From positions 930,001 through 994,000 of the forward strand of contig NZ_AP026769.1 of assembly GCF_026000295.1 (NCBI RefSeq): DNA of 64,000 bases. The letters run 5' to 3'. The notes below the pieces were generated by a model. That model did not search any database, was not told the origin of the DNA, and saw nothing but the letters and a program-made list of their open reading frames with translations. Positions 16,874 through 26,108 of the stretch are shown here, one piece after another (the stretch's first letter is position 1; every line of letters begins with the position of its first letter). A program made the translations under genes and the position numbers. The DNA is from Helicobacter suis HS1. Lineage in GTDB: Bacteria; Campylobacterota; Campylobacteria; Campylobacterales; Helicobacteraceae.

Positions 16874-17103
16874 ATTAAGCTACTTCTAAACTTTAAGTAT
16901 CCCCCTCCTAGTCCCGCTATTTCCCCTTTTTTTATCTAGCTGTGTCAATGTGCTTATTGTGGCTTTTATCTGAAGTGGACAAAGCCAAGCTTTTAACTTT
17001 ATGTATTCTAGAGGTTTAAATGCTACTTTGGGGAGCTCTAGTGCAAGAGCTTTTAGTTATCCTACTAAACCCGTATTTTAGTGGTATTCTAGCGGGTATT
17101 ATT

Positions 17104-17627
17104 TCACACATGCAAGTTTGCGCACTCTTGGTTGTCCCCCTGTTCGTTCCACCCCCTAGATAAACCTACCCTAAAACTTCCTTTTTGGTTTTTAAGGTGG
17201 ATTGTATAGACTCCTGCATTTTCAAGTACACGCCCTTTTGCTACGATCTCTGTTAAGCCATTAATAAGTTTTTCTTGTATATTCGTTCCCTCAAAGTCTT
17301 TAAATCATTCACATGTTTTTCTAGGGCTTAAGCGGTTTGCCATTAACATCTTTATAAGTCTTTTAAGTCTGCCGCATTTGCTCCCCACACTAAATCTATA
17401 TCGCCTAAATCCTCTCTATAAAATGCTCCGGCTACTTGGCCTTCTTTAGCCTCTATAAGTTTGGCTACTGCGCCCTTTAGATCGTGGTAAAACTCTTTAA
17501 AATTTTTGCCAAAGGCTTTATTGTGGGGGATTTCTTGATTTTTTGTTTTAGTTTTAGTAAAAGTCTTTCCCTCACCGCTTAATGCGGGTTTTTCTTTAAA
17601 CTCTTTAACTTTAAATTCCTCAAGCAT
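17104..17627 (-). pseudogene. DUF3519 (PBECR-type nuclease-like) gene remnant, frameshifted
   Basis: The minus strand encodes the DUF3519 module often found at the tail of very large Helicobacter mobile-element proteins. The first part (17352-17627) has GAVAKLIEAKEGQVAGAFYR and EDLGDIDLVWG. After a frameshift near 17350 another frame continues with NIQEKLINGLTEIVAKGRVL, ENAGVYTIHLKNQKG and FRVGLSRGWNEQGDN, ending at TGA 17104-17106. The domain is related to phage barnase/EndoU/ColicinE5-type nucleases, so a toxin ancestry is possible. The upstream body of the original gene is missing. A hairpin at 17628-17643 sits exactly at its 5' edge. Confidence 0.7.
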
Positions 17628-17643
17628 CCAGCCCTTAGGCTGG
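17628..17643. repeat. hairpin CCAGCC-CTTA-GGCTGG at a rearrangement junction
   Basis: A perfect 6-bp stem with a 4-base loop, similar in form to the subterminal hairpins of IS200/IS605 elements (compare 18721-18740 and 20483-20502). It separates two DUF3519-type fragments that point in opposite directions. Confidence 0.5.
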
Positions 17644-17678
17644 CTGTAAAAACCAACATCTTAAAAAAAGATAACTAA

Positions 17679-18638
17679 GAATTTGGAGCAGGTTTAACGC
17701 AAGGGTGGAAACATGAAGGAAAAAATTACTGGATAGTAACGGCTTACAAAAAACCCCCCGCGCAGAAGTTCGACCAAGTCGCGGCTAAGTCTGGGCTTGG
17801 CTCCGATCTAGCCCAAAAGGATAGGCCACACCCTACCACTCCCCCCCTTAAAAGTCAAGAGCCTAATAACTACATTGATGTAGAAGTCATAGAGCACCCT
17901 AAACAACTGCTCTTTAAAAGCGATTCACAGATTTATAAGGAGGCTAAGGCTAAGGGTTTAAGTTATGCGGAGTTTAAAGCGCTTCAGAGTCAAGAGAAAG
18001 CCACTAGAGCCCTACACACTACAAGATACATTGAGTTTAAAAAAGCTGAGAGTCAAAACATTAAAGATTTGCTAGATACTAGCAAACCCTTAAGAATGCT
18101 TAAACCTGCTGAAATTACAGAGAGATTATTAGATCAAGTTAAAAAGCACAATGCTAAAGTGTGGGTGGGGGAGTTAAATAACTCAAGCATTATTGAGCAT
18201 TTAGGGTTTAAACCAGATCGACCTATTAAGTTTATTGCTAATGGTGAGGCTCTTACACATGTGCAAAGACAGCATGGAACTAATTCTATCCACCACAAAA
18301 GAGGACAATCGCCCATAGAAACCGCAGATATAGCGAATTATCCAAGTATGGTTAATAATGCAGACATCATGTATATTAAGAAACATAATGCAATTAAAAC
18401 GCTTGTGAGTGGCAAACAGATTAACGGATATTTTGTTGTAGTAGAAGTTATAGGAGCGAAGAATGGACAATTGAACCTAAAGACCATGTATAAGGAAAAC
18501 GGGAAGTTAGAAAATAGCCCGACTTTTAAAGATAGTGCGTATATACGACTATCAAAAGATAGCGCAAGTCCACAACTGCAGGTAAACTACAGGCCTTGCT
18601 TAGACGCAACAGGCACTATCAGCCTCATATTCTACTAA
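17679..18638 (+). pseudogene. 5'-truncated DUF3519/PBECR nuclease-like protein, C-terminal 319 residues
   Basis: An uninterrupted frame without a good start runs from 17679. It begins with the end of a DUF3519 unit (EFGAGLTQGWKHEGKNYWIV), passes a charged linker, and ends with a domain resembling PBECR3-type nucleases: VWVGELNNSSIIEHLGF, ALTHVQRQHG, SPIETADIANYPSMV and IRLSKDSASPQL. Such domains are proposed effector nucleases of phage and mobile elements. An in-frame TTG at 18069 could give a 189-residue protein consisting mostly of that domain. The missing N-terminal body and the inverted neighbour fragment suggest a rearranged remnant. Confidence 0.65.
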
Positions 18639-18720
18639 AACCAACACTAAAAGTCAAACCTAGTACAAATGTAGGCATCTAAAACATTTGTTTTTAATTT
18701 TTATCTGAACGCGCGTAAAA

Positions 18721-18740
18721 CTCCGTCCTTTAGGGCGGAG
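18721..18740. repeat. left-end hairpin of the IS200/IS605 element
   Basis: CTCCGTCC and GGGCGGAG pair around a TTTA loop (8 bp including one G-T pair). It lies just outside the tnpA stop. Confidence 0.75.
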
Positions 18741-18762
18741 ATGTAAGCGCACAGACGCATAA

Positions 18763-19179
18763 CTAAACAGGTGTTTCTTGCTCTTGGATATAGCGTTTAA
18801 TCAGCTCCAAAGGAGCACCGCCACAACTGCCAGCAAAATAGCTAGGCGACCACAAGTGATCACCCCATAATGTGTTACAAACACTTTTAAACTGCTGGGC
18901 ACGCACCCTTCTAGAGCTCACACCTTTCAAAGAATTAACCAGCTTAGAAATACTCACTTTGGGTGGGTAGTTGATGAGCAAATGCACATGATCAGATTCT
19001 CCATCAAACTCTACTAACTCGCTTTCAAAGTCCTCACACACTTTTTTAAAGACTTCGCCTAGAAAGTCTATCACTTCTTTGCTGAAAGCCTTACGCCTAT
19101 ATTTTGTTACAAAGATCAAATGCACATGCAAGAGAAATACACAATGTCTGCCGTGTCTAATATCACTAGACTTTACCAT
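18763..19179 (-). CDS. tnpA: IS200/IS605 transposase TnpA (Y1 HUH family)
   Basis: TnpA cuts and joins the single-stranded element at its hairpin ends. This 138-residue protein is complete: HVHLIFVTKYRRKAF, then the HUH metal motif DHVHLLINYPP, the VNSLKGVSSRRVR helix, LWSPSYFAGSCGG, and the catalytic tyrosine in LIKRYIQEQE. It appears intact, so the element may still move. Confidence 0.93.
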   Translation of the reverse strand: MVKSSDIRHGRHCVFLLHVHLIFVTKYRRKAFSKEVIDFLGEVFKKVCEDFESELVEFDGESDHVHLLINYPPKVSISKLVNSLKGVSSRRVRAQQFKSVCNTLWGDHLWSPSYFAGSCGGAPLELIKRYIQEQETPV

Positions 19180-19215
19180 AGACCAATATTAACATAATTA
19201 TGCTAAACTCCAAAA

Positions 19216-20478
19216 ATGCAGATCAATAAGGGTTTTAAATACCGCTTGTTCCCTACAAAAGAGCAAAAGGCTTTACTCAAGCACCATTTTTTCATTTACA
19301 ACCAAGCCTATAATATCTGCCTAAACTTGCAACAAGAGCAATACAACACGAATAAGACCCTAGAGAAAAGCCAAAGACAATGGTCAAGCTCTAGTGCCTT
19401 AGACACAAAGATTAAGTATCATCTTAAACAAAGAGATTAAAGCTTTTCTAGTGTTGTGGCGCAACAAAGCCGTATCAACGCGCAAAAAGCTCTCAAAAGT
19501 GCTTTAACCCTCAAAGATAGAGGCTTTCCCAGATTTAAAAACTCCAAGATTGCTAAACAGAGCTTTAATTGGAATAATCAAGGTTACTCCATTAAAGATT
19601 GCAACAAACGCTTTAAGATTTTAAGACTGATGCGCCAAGATTTTAAAGTGCGCTGGTCTAGGGATTTGCCTAAAGATTGCACCATTAAACAAATCACTTT
19701 TTCTTGCCTGAATGAACGCTATTTTGTGAGCTTTAGCGTGGAATACCATAGGGACATCACGCCCTTAAAAACCCTAAGCCACCAAGACAAAGCCATAGGT
19801 TTAGATTTAAATATCCATGACATCGCTTTAAGTGACGGGACTCTCATTCCTACGCATTCTAAGACATTTAACTTAGCTAAATATAATTTAGCCTTTAAAA
19901 GACTGCAAAGAAAACAGAGTCGCAGGGTTTTAAAGTCTAAACAGACCAAAACAAAACTAGGGAGGAATTTTTACAAATGCCAAAATTCTTTGAATGCCAT
20001 TTTTACTAAATCTAAACACAAGAAGGAAGATAGGTATCACAAAATCACAAGCGGACTTTCTAACAAGTTTGAATTGGTAGCAGTTGAGAACTTACAAGTC
20101 AAGAATATGACCAAGAGAGCTAAACTTAGGAATGTGAAACAAAAGAGTGGCTTGAATAGGTCTATTCTTAATACCTCATTCTACCAAATCATCAAATTCT
20201 TAGAATACAAACAACAGCATAATGGCAAACTTTTTGTGAAAGTCCCTCCACAATACACGAGCAAAACCTGTCATCATTGCGGGAATATCAACCGCCAACT
20301 TAAGTTAAATCATAGAGAGTATTGCTGTCCTGTATGTGAATACACAGAGCATAGGGACATCAATGCCGCTAAGAATATCTTAAGAGCGGGGTTAAAGTCT
20401 CTTGGGTTAGGAATTAGCCTTGCAGACTCTAAACAGCAAAGCCTTTCGAGTTCAGAAACCCTAGTTTCTGTTAGTTAG
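19216..20478 (+). pseudogene. tnpB: TnpB RNA-guided nuclease, one in-frame nonsense codon
   Basis: TnpB is the RNA-guided DNA nuclease ancestor of Cas12 and helps retain IS605-type elements. The N-terminal 74 residues (MQINKGFKYRLFPTKEQKA) end at TAA 19438-19440. The same frame then continues to 20478 with SSVVAQQSRINAQKALKSAL. The RuvC residues are all present: Asp in AIGLDLNIHD, Glu in VAVENLQVKNM, Asp in EHRDINAAKNIL. The zinc finger (CHHCG and CPVCEY) is also intact. Only one codon inactivates it, so loss is recent or a base error. Confidence 0.85.
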
Positions 20479-20482
20479 GAAA

Positions 20483-20502
20483 CTCCTCCCTTTAGGGAGG
20501 GG
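20483..20502. repeat. right-end hairpin of the IS200/IS605 element
   Basis: CTCCTCCC and GGGAGGGG pair around TTTA. It lies immediately after the tnpB stop and may also serve as a terminator-like end and as part of the TnpB guide RNA. Confidence 0.7.
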
Positions 20503-20515
20503 TGATTCACACCTG

Positions 20516-21700
20516 TTATAAATCAACAGCACTTAACGCACTTGTCTGAACCAATACCTGCGCGGCTATTCCCTCTTTTCTCCCGATAAATCCTAGCCCT
20601 TCAAAGGTAGTTGCTTTAATATTGATCACCCTTTTATTTAAGCGTAATAGATCAGCTAAGTGCGATTTAATCGCCTCCCTATAAGGCGCGATTTTTGGCA
20701 TGTCAGCTAAAAGGGTACAATCAATGCTTTCTATAGTGTGCCCCATTCCCTGTGCTAGGTGATAAATCTGTGTGAGCATTAAGCTTGAATCCATATTTTT
20801 AAAGCGCGAGTCTTGATCGCTATAATACATGCCAATATCTCCGCCTTTAATCGCCCCTAAGATCGCATCAATAAGAGCATGTAAAAGCACATCTCCATCG
20901 CTATGGGCTTTTAACCCTTGCTCTTTACTATCTTTAGGATCAATAAGAACCCCGCCTATTTTCATAGGTTTATTTGATTCAAATCCATGTACATCAAATC
21001 CTAAACCAGTATGGGTTGTAAAACAAGTTGTGTAGGGAGGCAAATCGTGGGCAAAGGTGATTTTGTGCAAATCTAAACTACCCTCTATGTATGTTACCTG
21101 CCCTCCATTGCTTAAAAGCGCGCTACTCTCATCACTAAAATTTCCTTTGCTATAAGCCTCTTTTAGTTTTTCTGTCCGGCAAATCTGGGGGGTTTGTACA
21201 TGCAAGGTGTGGGCGCGATCTAGTGTGGTAAAACCTTGCTGGCTTAAAACCATTGTATCAGAGGCGCTTAAAGCTGGGGCAATGCCATCTAATTTGGGTT
21301 GGTTTTTGAAGCGATCTAACAGTTTTAAAAACATTTGTGATCCCCCAATAAAACGCGCCACATCGCTCACCACCACAAAGGGGGTTTGTACTAATTTAAG
21401 CGCATTTAGCACCGACTCTTGGCGACTCTCTCCTCCTAAAACCACGCTAAGCTCTAAATCCTCTAAAGCTTGCTTGATATAAATTTGCTCTAAAGGGTTA
21501 CTGACCACTAGAAAAATGCGCTCAAAACAACCCAAAGCCTTAAAATCTCTATATACTTTTTCCCATAAAGCTAGCCCCTGATAAACCCACCATTGTTTTT
21601 TAATAGGGGGCAGTTTAGAGGGCAAGCTTTTTATAAAGCGGCTACTTGAACCCGCAGCAAGTAAAATAAGCGAAAAACTTTTTTCCAAAACAAACTCCAT
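20516..21700 (-). CDS. ispDF: bifunctional IspDF (MEP cytidylyltransferase/MEcPP synthase)
   Basis: The fused enzyme carries two steps of the non-mevalonate isoprenoid pathway. The IspD half (to about residue 225) has LILLAAGSSSRF, a weakly conserved KQWWVYQG and VVVSDVARF. The IspF half has GLGFDVHGFE with the zinc Asp and His, LKAHSDGDVLLHALIDAILGA, GDIGMYYSDQD and INIKATTFEGLGFIGRKEG. The bifunctional form is typical of Campylobacterota. I use the ATG at 21700 rather than the TTG two codons upstream. No strong ribosome site is seen for either. Confidence 0.93.
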   Translation of the reverse strand: MEFVLEKSFSLILLAAGSSSRFIKSLPSKLPPIKKQWWVYQGLALWEKVYRDFKALGCFERIFLVVSNPLEQIYIKQALEDLELSVVLGGESRQESVLNALKLVQTPFVVVSDVARFIGGSQMFLKLLDRFKNQPKLDGIAPALSASDTMVLSQQGFTTLDRAHTLHVQTPQICRTEKLKEAYSKGNFSDESSALLSNGGQVTYIEGSLDLHKITFAHDLPPYTTCFTTHTGLGFDVHGFESNKPMKIGGVLIDPKDSKEQGLKAHSDGDVLLHALIDAILGAIKGGDIGMYYSDQDSRFKNMDSSLMLTQIYHLAQGMGHTIESIDCTLLADMPKIAPYREAIKSHLADLLRLNKRVINIKATTFEGLGFIGRKEGIAAQVLVQTSALSAVDL

Positions 21701-21811
21701 AGGCAAATTTAAAAGCCCTTATCCTAGCTATCTAAAATTAATAAGAGTTCTTAAGCCTATATTCAAGCGCTTTTGCTAATGTGTTGCTCTTTTAAATATA
21801 AAGGAGAGCGC

Positions 21812-23161
21812 ATGCGCAGTTATCTAGCTAAAAGAAGTAAGGATTTAATTAAAACCCAACTACATTACGCCAAAAAAGGGATCGTTACGGAGGAAATGGC
21901 TTATATTGCCAATATGGAAGAGGTGAGCCCAGAGCAGGTGCGATCTGAGGTAGCTAGAGGCCGGCTGATTATTCCGGCTAATATAGAGCATAGCAATTTA
22001 GAACCTATGGGCATTGGAGTAGCGCTTAAAACTAAGATCAACGCTAATATTGGTAGCTCAGCTATTATCCACTCTACAGAGGAGGAGGTAGAAAAACTCC
22101 GCGTGGCTATTAAGTATGGAGCAGATACGGTGATGGATCTCTCTACTGGTGGGGATTTGGATGCAATCCGCATAGAAATTATCAAGGCCTCTTCTGTACC
22201 TATTGGAACCGTGCCGATGTATCAGATTTTACACGATGTCAACAACGATGTGATGCAATTAGATATTGATACAATGTTAGGGGTGTTAGAAAAACAGGCC
22301 AAACAGGGGGTGAGTTATTTTACGATTCACTGCGGGTTTTTGCTTGAGCATATGCCCTTTGTAAGTCAGCGCAAAATGGGGATTGTGAGCCGTGGGGGGA
22401 GTTTAATGGCCTCTTGGATGATGCACTATCACAAACAGAACCCCTTTTATAGCGCCTTTGATGACATTTTAGCCATTTGCCAAAAATATGATGTGAGTTT
22501 GAGTTTAGGCGATTCTTTGCGCCCCGGTTGCCTAGCTGATGCTAGCGATGCAGCCCAATTTGCTGAGCTAAAAGTTTTAGGAGAATTAGCTAAGCGTGCC
22601 TATGAAAAAGATGTGCAGGTGATGATTGAGGGACCTGGACATGTGCCCTTAAATCAAATTGAGCGCAATGTAAAATTGCAAAAGGAGCTATGTAACCACG
22701 CCCCCTTTTATGTTCTAGGGCCTTTGGTTACAGACATTGCAGCTGGTTATGATCACATCGCTAGCGCGATTGGAGCGTGTGTGGCGGCATGGAAGGGGGT
22801 AGCGATGCTTTGCTATGTTACGCCTAAGGAGCATTTAGGCCTGCCAAATGCTAAAGATGTAAGGGAGGGGATTTTAGCCTATAAAATTGCTGCCCATGCA
22901 GCCGACATTGCACGGGGTAGGATTAATGCTAGAGTGCGCGATGATTTGATGAGCGATGCGCGCTATGCCTTTGAGTGGAATAGGCAGTTTGAACTTGCCC
23001 TTGATCCTGATCGCGCCAAAGAGTACCACGATGAGGCGCTACCCCAAGATGTTTTCAAAGAAGCAGAATTTTGTTCCATGTGTGGGCCTAAGTTTTGTAG
23101 CTATAAGGTGAGCCAAGATATTTTTAAAAATTACCAACAAAAAGAGAGCGATAAAGCTTAA
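21812..23161 (+). CDS. thiC: phosphomethylpyrimidine synthase ThiC
   Basis: ThiC is a radical SAM enzyme that turns aminoimidazole ribotide into hydroxymethylpyrimidine phosphate for thiamine. Conserved blocks are [15 protein letters not shown]-like text, [56 protein letters not shown] and the C-terminal cluster motif CSMCGPKFC. The ATG at 21812 has AAAGGAG 6 nt upstream, which excludes the longer frame. No TPP riboswitch is visible in the 110-bp leader. To my knowledge H. pylori lacks thiC, so this gene separates the organism from H. pylori. The last bases overlap the convergent cytochrome gene. Confidence 0.95.
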   Translation: MRSYLAKRSKDLIKTQLHYAKKGIVTEEMAYIANMEEVSPEQVRSEVARGRLIIPANIEHSNLEPMGIGVALKTKINANIGSSAIIHSTEEEVEKLRVAIKYGADTVMDLSTGGDLDAIRIEIIKASSVPIGTVPMYQILHDVNNDVMQLDIDTMLGVLEKQAKQGVSYFTIHCGFLLEHMPFVSQRKMGIVSRGGSLMASWMMHYHKQNPFYSAFDDILAICQKYDVSLSLGDSLRPGCLADASDAAQFAELKVLGELAKRAYEKDVQVMIEGPGHVPLNQIERNVKLQKELCNHAPFYVLGPLVTDIAAGYDHIASAIGACVAAWKGVAMLCYVTPKEHLGLPNAKDVREGILAYKIAAHAADIARGRINARVRDDLMSDARYAFEWNRQFELALDPDRAKEYHDEALPQDVFKEAEFCSMCGPKFCSYKVSQDIFKNYQQKESDKA

Positions 23162-23514
23162 TCTTTTTTGCTATGGGTGGAGGTGATGTAGTAGTAGATA
23201 GCGCGGATTTCATCAGGGGTTAGATTGTAGCGGGGCATGATGGATTTGCCGCTAAAAAGGGCTTTTGAAAAGCGCTCAAAATCAAGGTTATAAATGGGAG
23301 GGGCTTTAAAAATCCTCTCTTGGTTATTGGCTGTGGTGTAGCGGGTGATGATTTTCTCCTCGCCTAGTTCTCCGTGGCATTTAGCACAGCTAATATTGCG
23401 CGGATTGTGATAAAGCTCCTTGCCGTACTCTAAAAGCGTGATGAAACTGTCATCTTGCGTGCTGGCCTTAGCAAACATGAAAAAACTTAGTAAAAAGCTT
23501 AAGAGATAATGCAA
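23158..23514 (-). CDS. small periplasmic c-type cytochrome
   Basis: The protein has one heme-binding CAKCH motif, an N-terminal signal peptide ([14 protein letters not shown]) and a likely axial Met in [18 protein letters not shown], the usual class I cytochrome c layout. I choose a TTG start at 23514 because GGGAGAA sits directly upstream. Upstream in-frame sequence would put charged residues before the signal peptide. It is an electron carrier in the periplasm; its partner oxidase or reductase cannot be told. It overlaps the thiC stop by 4 bp on the other strand. Confidence 0.8.
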   Translation of the reverse strand: MHYLLSFLLSFFMFAKASTQDDSFITLLEYGKELYHNPRNISCAKCHGELGEEKIITRYTTANNQERIFKAPPIYNLDFERFSKALFSGKSIMPRYNLTPDEIRAIYYYITSTHSKKD

Positions 23515-23552
23515 GTTCTCCCTTTCAAAAAAGTTTTTCAAAAAACTTTGAT

Positions 23553-23558
23553 TATAAT
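23553..23558 (+). promoter_or_regulatory. -10 element (TATAAT) in the cytochrome/folD divergent gap
   Basis: Consensus TATAAT ends 25 bp before the folD ATG, giving a very short or nearly leaderless folD mRNA. The complementary strand reads ATTATA, so a divergent signal for the cytochrome could overlap. Confidence 0.5.
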
Positions 23559-23582
23559 AGCGCAAAAATTTGGTTGGGGTTG

Positions 23583-24437
23583 ATGGTTTTATTAGACGGG
23601 CAAGCGCTTGCCAACTTAAGAGAAAAAGAATTATGCCAAGAAGTAGAAAAATTACACAGCAGAGTACGCCCCGCTTTGGCTGTGATCTTAGTGGGGCAAG
23701 ATGTGGCTAGTGTGTTGTATGTGAATATGAAAGCTAAGGCTTGTAAACGCGTAGGGGTTGTCTGTATACTCCAAATTTTAGACGAACAAACCACCCAAGA
23801 GGCGCTTTTACAAATCATTGAAGAGCATAACCAAAACCTAGAAATCCATGGAATTTTAGTCCAATTACCCCTACCAAAACACATTGATACAAGGCGCATC
23901 ATTGAGGCGATCAATCCGCGTAAAGATGTGGACGGGTTTCATCCTTTAAATGTGGGGCGGGTGTATTCTAATAGTTTGAATGCGGGCTTTTTACCGGCTA
24001 CAGCTATGGGAGCGGTGGAACTTTTAAAACATTATGAGATTGAGATAAAGGGTAAAGATGTGGTTATTATAGGGGCAAGTAATATCGTGGGTAGGCCACT
24101 AGCTTCTTTAATGCTTAATGCCGGAGCAAGCGTGAGTATATGCCATGTCCTCACAAAAGATTTAAGCCTTTATACTAAGCGGGCAGATATTATTTGTGTG
24201 GGTGTAGGCAAACCTAGATTACTCCAGACTAACATGGTTAAAAGGGGGGTTGTGGTGGTAGATATTGGGATTAATAAAGAGGGGGGTAAAGTAGTAGGAG
24301 ATGCAGACTTTGAAGGGTTAAAAGACAAGGTTAGTTATATCACTCCTGTACCTAAGGGAGTGGGACCTATGACCATTGTTTGCTTACTACAAAACACGAT
24401 TTTAGCAGCTAAAGAGCAAGTAGGGGTGGGGGCTTAA
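23583..24437 (+). CDS. folD: methylenetetrahydrofolate dehydrogenase/cyclohydrolase FolD
   Basis: FolD interconverts methylene-, methenyl- and formyl-tetrahydrofolate with NADP. Seen are [22 protein letters not shown] with the catalytic Tyr and Lys, [12 protein letters not shown], the NADP loop [21 protein letters not shown], and [10 protein letters not shown]. It is full length (285 residues from the ATG). An upstream TTG at 23574 is the alternative start; neither has a strong ribosome site. lepB follows 20 bp later. Confidence 0.93.
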   Translation: MVLLDGQALANLREKELCQEVEKLHSRVRPALAVILVGQDVASVLYVNMKAKACKRVGVVCILQILDEQTTQEALLQIIEEHNQNLEIHGILVQLPLPKHIDTRRIIEAINPRKDVDGFHPLNVGRVYSNSLNAGFLPATAMGAVELLKHYEIEIKGKDVVIIGASNIVGRPLASLMLNAGASVSICHVLTKDLSLYTKRADIICVGVGKPRLLQTNMVKRGVVVVDIGINKEGGKVVGDADFEGLKDKVSYITPVPKGVGPMTIVCLLQNTILAAKEQVGVGA

Positions 24438-24457
24438 TTTATATTGCAAGGGTAGAT

Positions 24458-25330
24458 ATGGGTATATTGCAGGCATTGCGCCGTTTTGTGATGAGTTGGA
24501 CGGGGACGGTTGTTTTGGTATTACTGGCTATCTTTTTTGTAGCCCAAGCTTTTGTGATTCCTTCGCGCTCTATGGTGGGTACACTTTATGAGGGCGATAT
24601 GCTTTTTGTGAAAAAATTTAGTTATGGCATTCCTATCCCGCGTTTGCCTTGGCTAGATATTCCATTACTACCCGATTTTAAAGGTAATGGCCATCTTTTT
24701 GAGGGTAAAAGACCTGAGCGGGGGGAGGTAGTGGTCTTTATTCCGCCAAGCAATAAGGGTTATTATGTTAAACGGCTTTTTGCAGTGGGAGGCGATGAGG
24801 TGGTGTTTAACCAAGAGGGGTTTTATCTGCACCCAGTAGAAAGCGAAAAAGATCCAAAATACATCGCCACACATTTTCCCAACCACCCAACAAAACAATT
24901 TTTAGGAAAAGATTTTGTCTTTGCACCTTATGCGGATAAGCATTTGGGGATTTTTTATAGTAAGAATAACCAAACTTTTAACATCATGGAAGCCATTTAT
25001 GCGCACCAAATCCTTAATTTGCCCGGGATTAGCATGCAATTAGTAGATCATGACGGGGAGAATATTTTTTATGTTAAGGTTGAAAAAGATCACTTTTTTA
25101 TGATCGGGGATAACCGCGATGATAGCGGTGATTCGCGCTTTTGGGGGAGTGTGCCCTATAGCCATATTGTGGGTACGCCTTGGTTTGTTTATTTTAGCCT
25201 CAATCTTACTAATAGCATTGAGGCTGGCAAAGGGTCTAAAAATATCTTTACAGTTCGCTGGAAGCGCATGTTTAAAACTCTAGCAGGTTTAGAAAGCCAA
25301 CTAGAGAAACGCCATGTACAGGAGGATTGA
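24458..25330 (+). CDS. lepB: signal peptidase I
   Basis: LepB cleaves signal peptides on the outer face of the inner membrane. A single N-terminal membrane helix (about residues 16-33) precedes the catalytic Ser38 in IPSRSMVGTL. The catalytic Lys is about residue 105 in GYYVKRLFAVGGDEV. The conserved MIGDNRDDSGDSRFWG block follows. It is full length at 290 residues and sits in the folD-lepB-rpiB-apt cluster. Its stop overlaps the rpiB start. Confidence 0.95.
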   Translation: MGILQALRRFVMSWTGTVVLVLLAIFFVAQAFVIPSRSMVGTLYEGDMLFVKKFSYGIPIPRLPWLDIPLLPDFKGNGHLFEGKRPERGEVVVFIPPSNKGYYVKRLFAVGGDEVVFNQEGFYLHPVESEKDPKYIATHFPNHPTKQFLGKDFVFAPYADKHLGIFYSKNNQTFNIMEAIYAHQILNLPGISMQLVDHDGENIFYVKVEKDHFFMIGDNRDDSGDSRFWGSVPYSHIVGTPWFVYFSLNLTNSIEAGKGSKNIFTVRWKRMFKTLAGLESQLEKRHVQED

Positions 25331-25776
25331 TGCAGAAATTTGTGGTACTGGGTTGTGATCATGCGGGCTTGAATTTAGCAGGATTTATACAAAATTTTTT
25401 ACAAGAAAAACAGGCTTTACTAAAAGTTTATAAGCCAGAAAAAGGGCAATTTGTAGATTATCCGGATTTTGCTAAACAAGTTGTTAAAGCTCTTTTAGAA
25501 GATATACAACACCTTAAGGGGGTGCTTGTGTGTGGGAGCGGGATAGGCATGAGCATGGCGTGTAATAAGATACCTAGCGTGCGTGCGGCCTTGTGCACTG
25601 ATGCTTATATGGCTAAAATGGCAAGATTGCATAATGATGCTAATGTGCTATGCTTAGGGCAAAATGTGGTGGGTTTTGGAGTGGCACAGAGTATTTTAGA
25701 GGCGTTTTTAAATACAGATTTTGAAGGTGGGCGGCATGCTAGACGGGTGGCTAAAATAGAGGAGATGCAGTGCTAG
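25330..25776 (+). CDS. rpiB: ribose-5-phosphate isomerase B
   Basis: RpiB interconverts ribose-5-phosphate and ribulose-5-phosphate in the pentose phosphate pathway. The LGCDHAGLNLAG start, VDYPDFA, the catalytic Cys in GVLVCGSGIGMSMACNKI, and RLHNDANVLCLGQNVVG are all in place. The ATG at 25330 overlaps the lepB stop (TGATG). The gene end overlaps the next gene by 7 bp. Confidence 0.94.
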   Translation: MQKFVVLGCDHAGLNLAGFIQNFLQEKQALLKVYKPEKGQFVDYPDFAKQVVKALLEDIQHLKGVLVCGSGIGMSMACNKIPSVRAALCTDAYMAKMARLHNDANVLCLGQNVVGFGVAQSILEAFLNTDFEGGRHARRVAKIEEMQC

Positions 25777-26102
25777 CCCAATGGATGCTAGTTACTCTTA
25801 TTATTTTATTTACCTGTTACATGGCGGTGCGTACCTTTTTTTACCGCTCTGTGGCCAAAAAGCAGGAAAAATACACCGCGTCCATGAAACTCACTTTGCA
25901 GGAGGCAGAAGTTTTGATCCAAAAATACCAGCTACAATTACAGCGATCTTTGGGCAATATTGATATTCTCACTCATGAGATGAATGCGCTTAAAGACGAA
26001 GTCAAAGTTTTAAAGCAAAGAAATGCCCAGTACCGCTTAGAGACAGATAAATATAAGTCGCGTATCCGCGAATTAGAACAAAAAATTGAAGCCTTGTTGT
26101 GA
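25770..26102 (+). CDS. membrane-anchored coiled-coil protein, 110 aa (HP0573 type)
   Basis: An N-terminal membrane helix (VTLIILFTCYMAV) is followed by a long charged coiled coil (residues 35-110, rich in Lys, Glu, Leu and Gln). No catalytic motif is present. Conserved position between rpiB and apt suggests the HP0573 homologue. It may be a structural or scaffolding protein; function is unknown. Confidence 0.75.
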   Translation: MLAQWMLVTLIILFTCYMAVRTFFYRSVAKKQEKYTASMKLTLQEAEVLIQKYQLQLQRSLGNIDILTHEMNALKDEVKVLKQRNAQYRLETDKYKSRIRELEQKIEALL

Positions 26103-26108
26103 GAAAAC

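Larger units (their letters stand above)
15989..17103. other. gene-poor accessory stretch of about 1.1 kb
   Basis: No convincing open frame on either strand; short frames are broken by frequent stops. It contains a perfect 16-bp palindrome at 16715-16730, a second, imperfect GCGCCCGCT element nearby, a patch copied from tnpB (16826-16873) and the donor of patch B (16978-17024). The sequence TTTTATCTGAA near 16966 recurs at the left edge of the IS element near 18699. It looks like decayed mobile or accessory DNA. Confidence 0.6.
18715..20505. mobile_element. IS200/IS605-family insertion sequence (divergent tnpA and tnpB)
   Basis: A single-strand-transposing element of the ISHp608/IS605 layout: tnpA (Y1 HUH transposase) on the minus strand and tnpB on the plus strand, 36 bp apart, each facing outward. 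Both ends carry an 8-bp hairpin with a TTTA loop (18721-18740 and 20483-20502), as expected for TnpA recognition. Exact cleavage points are not resolved. The right end lies about 10 bp from the ispDF stop. A guide (omega) RNA for TnpB would be expected over the tnpB 3' end and right hairpin. Confidence 0.85.

Noticed and set aside
15989-17103. Hidden protein gene in the gene-poor stretch
   Set aside because: All frames are closed by frequent stops, and no family motif was seen on either strand.
16966-18709. TTTTATCTGAA shared by the gene-poor region and the IS left edge as a target site duplication
   Set aside because: IS200/IS605 elements do not duplicate their target, and an 11-bp match in AT-rich DNA is weak evidence.
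21707-21811. TPP riboswitch before thiC
   Set aside because: The leader is short and none of the conserved thiamine-element blocks can be found by eye.
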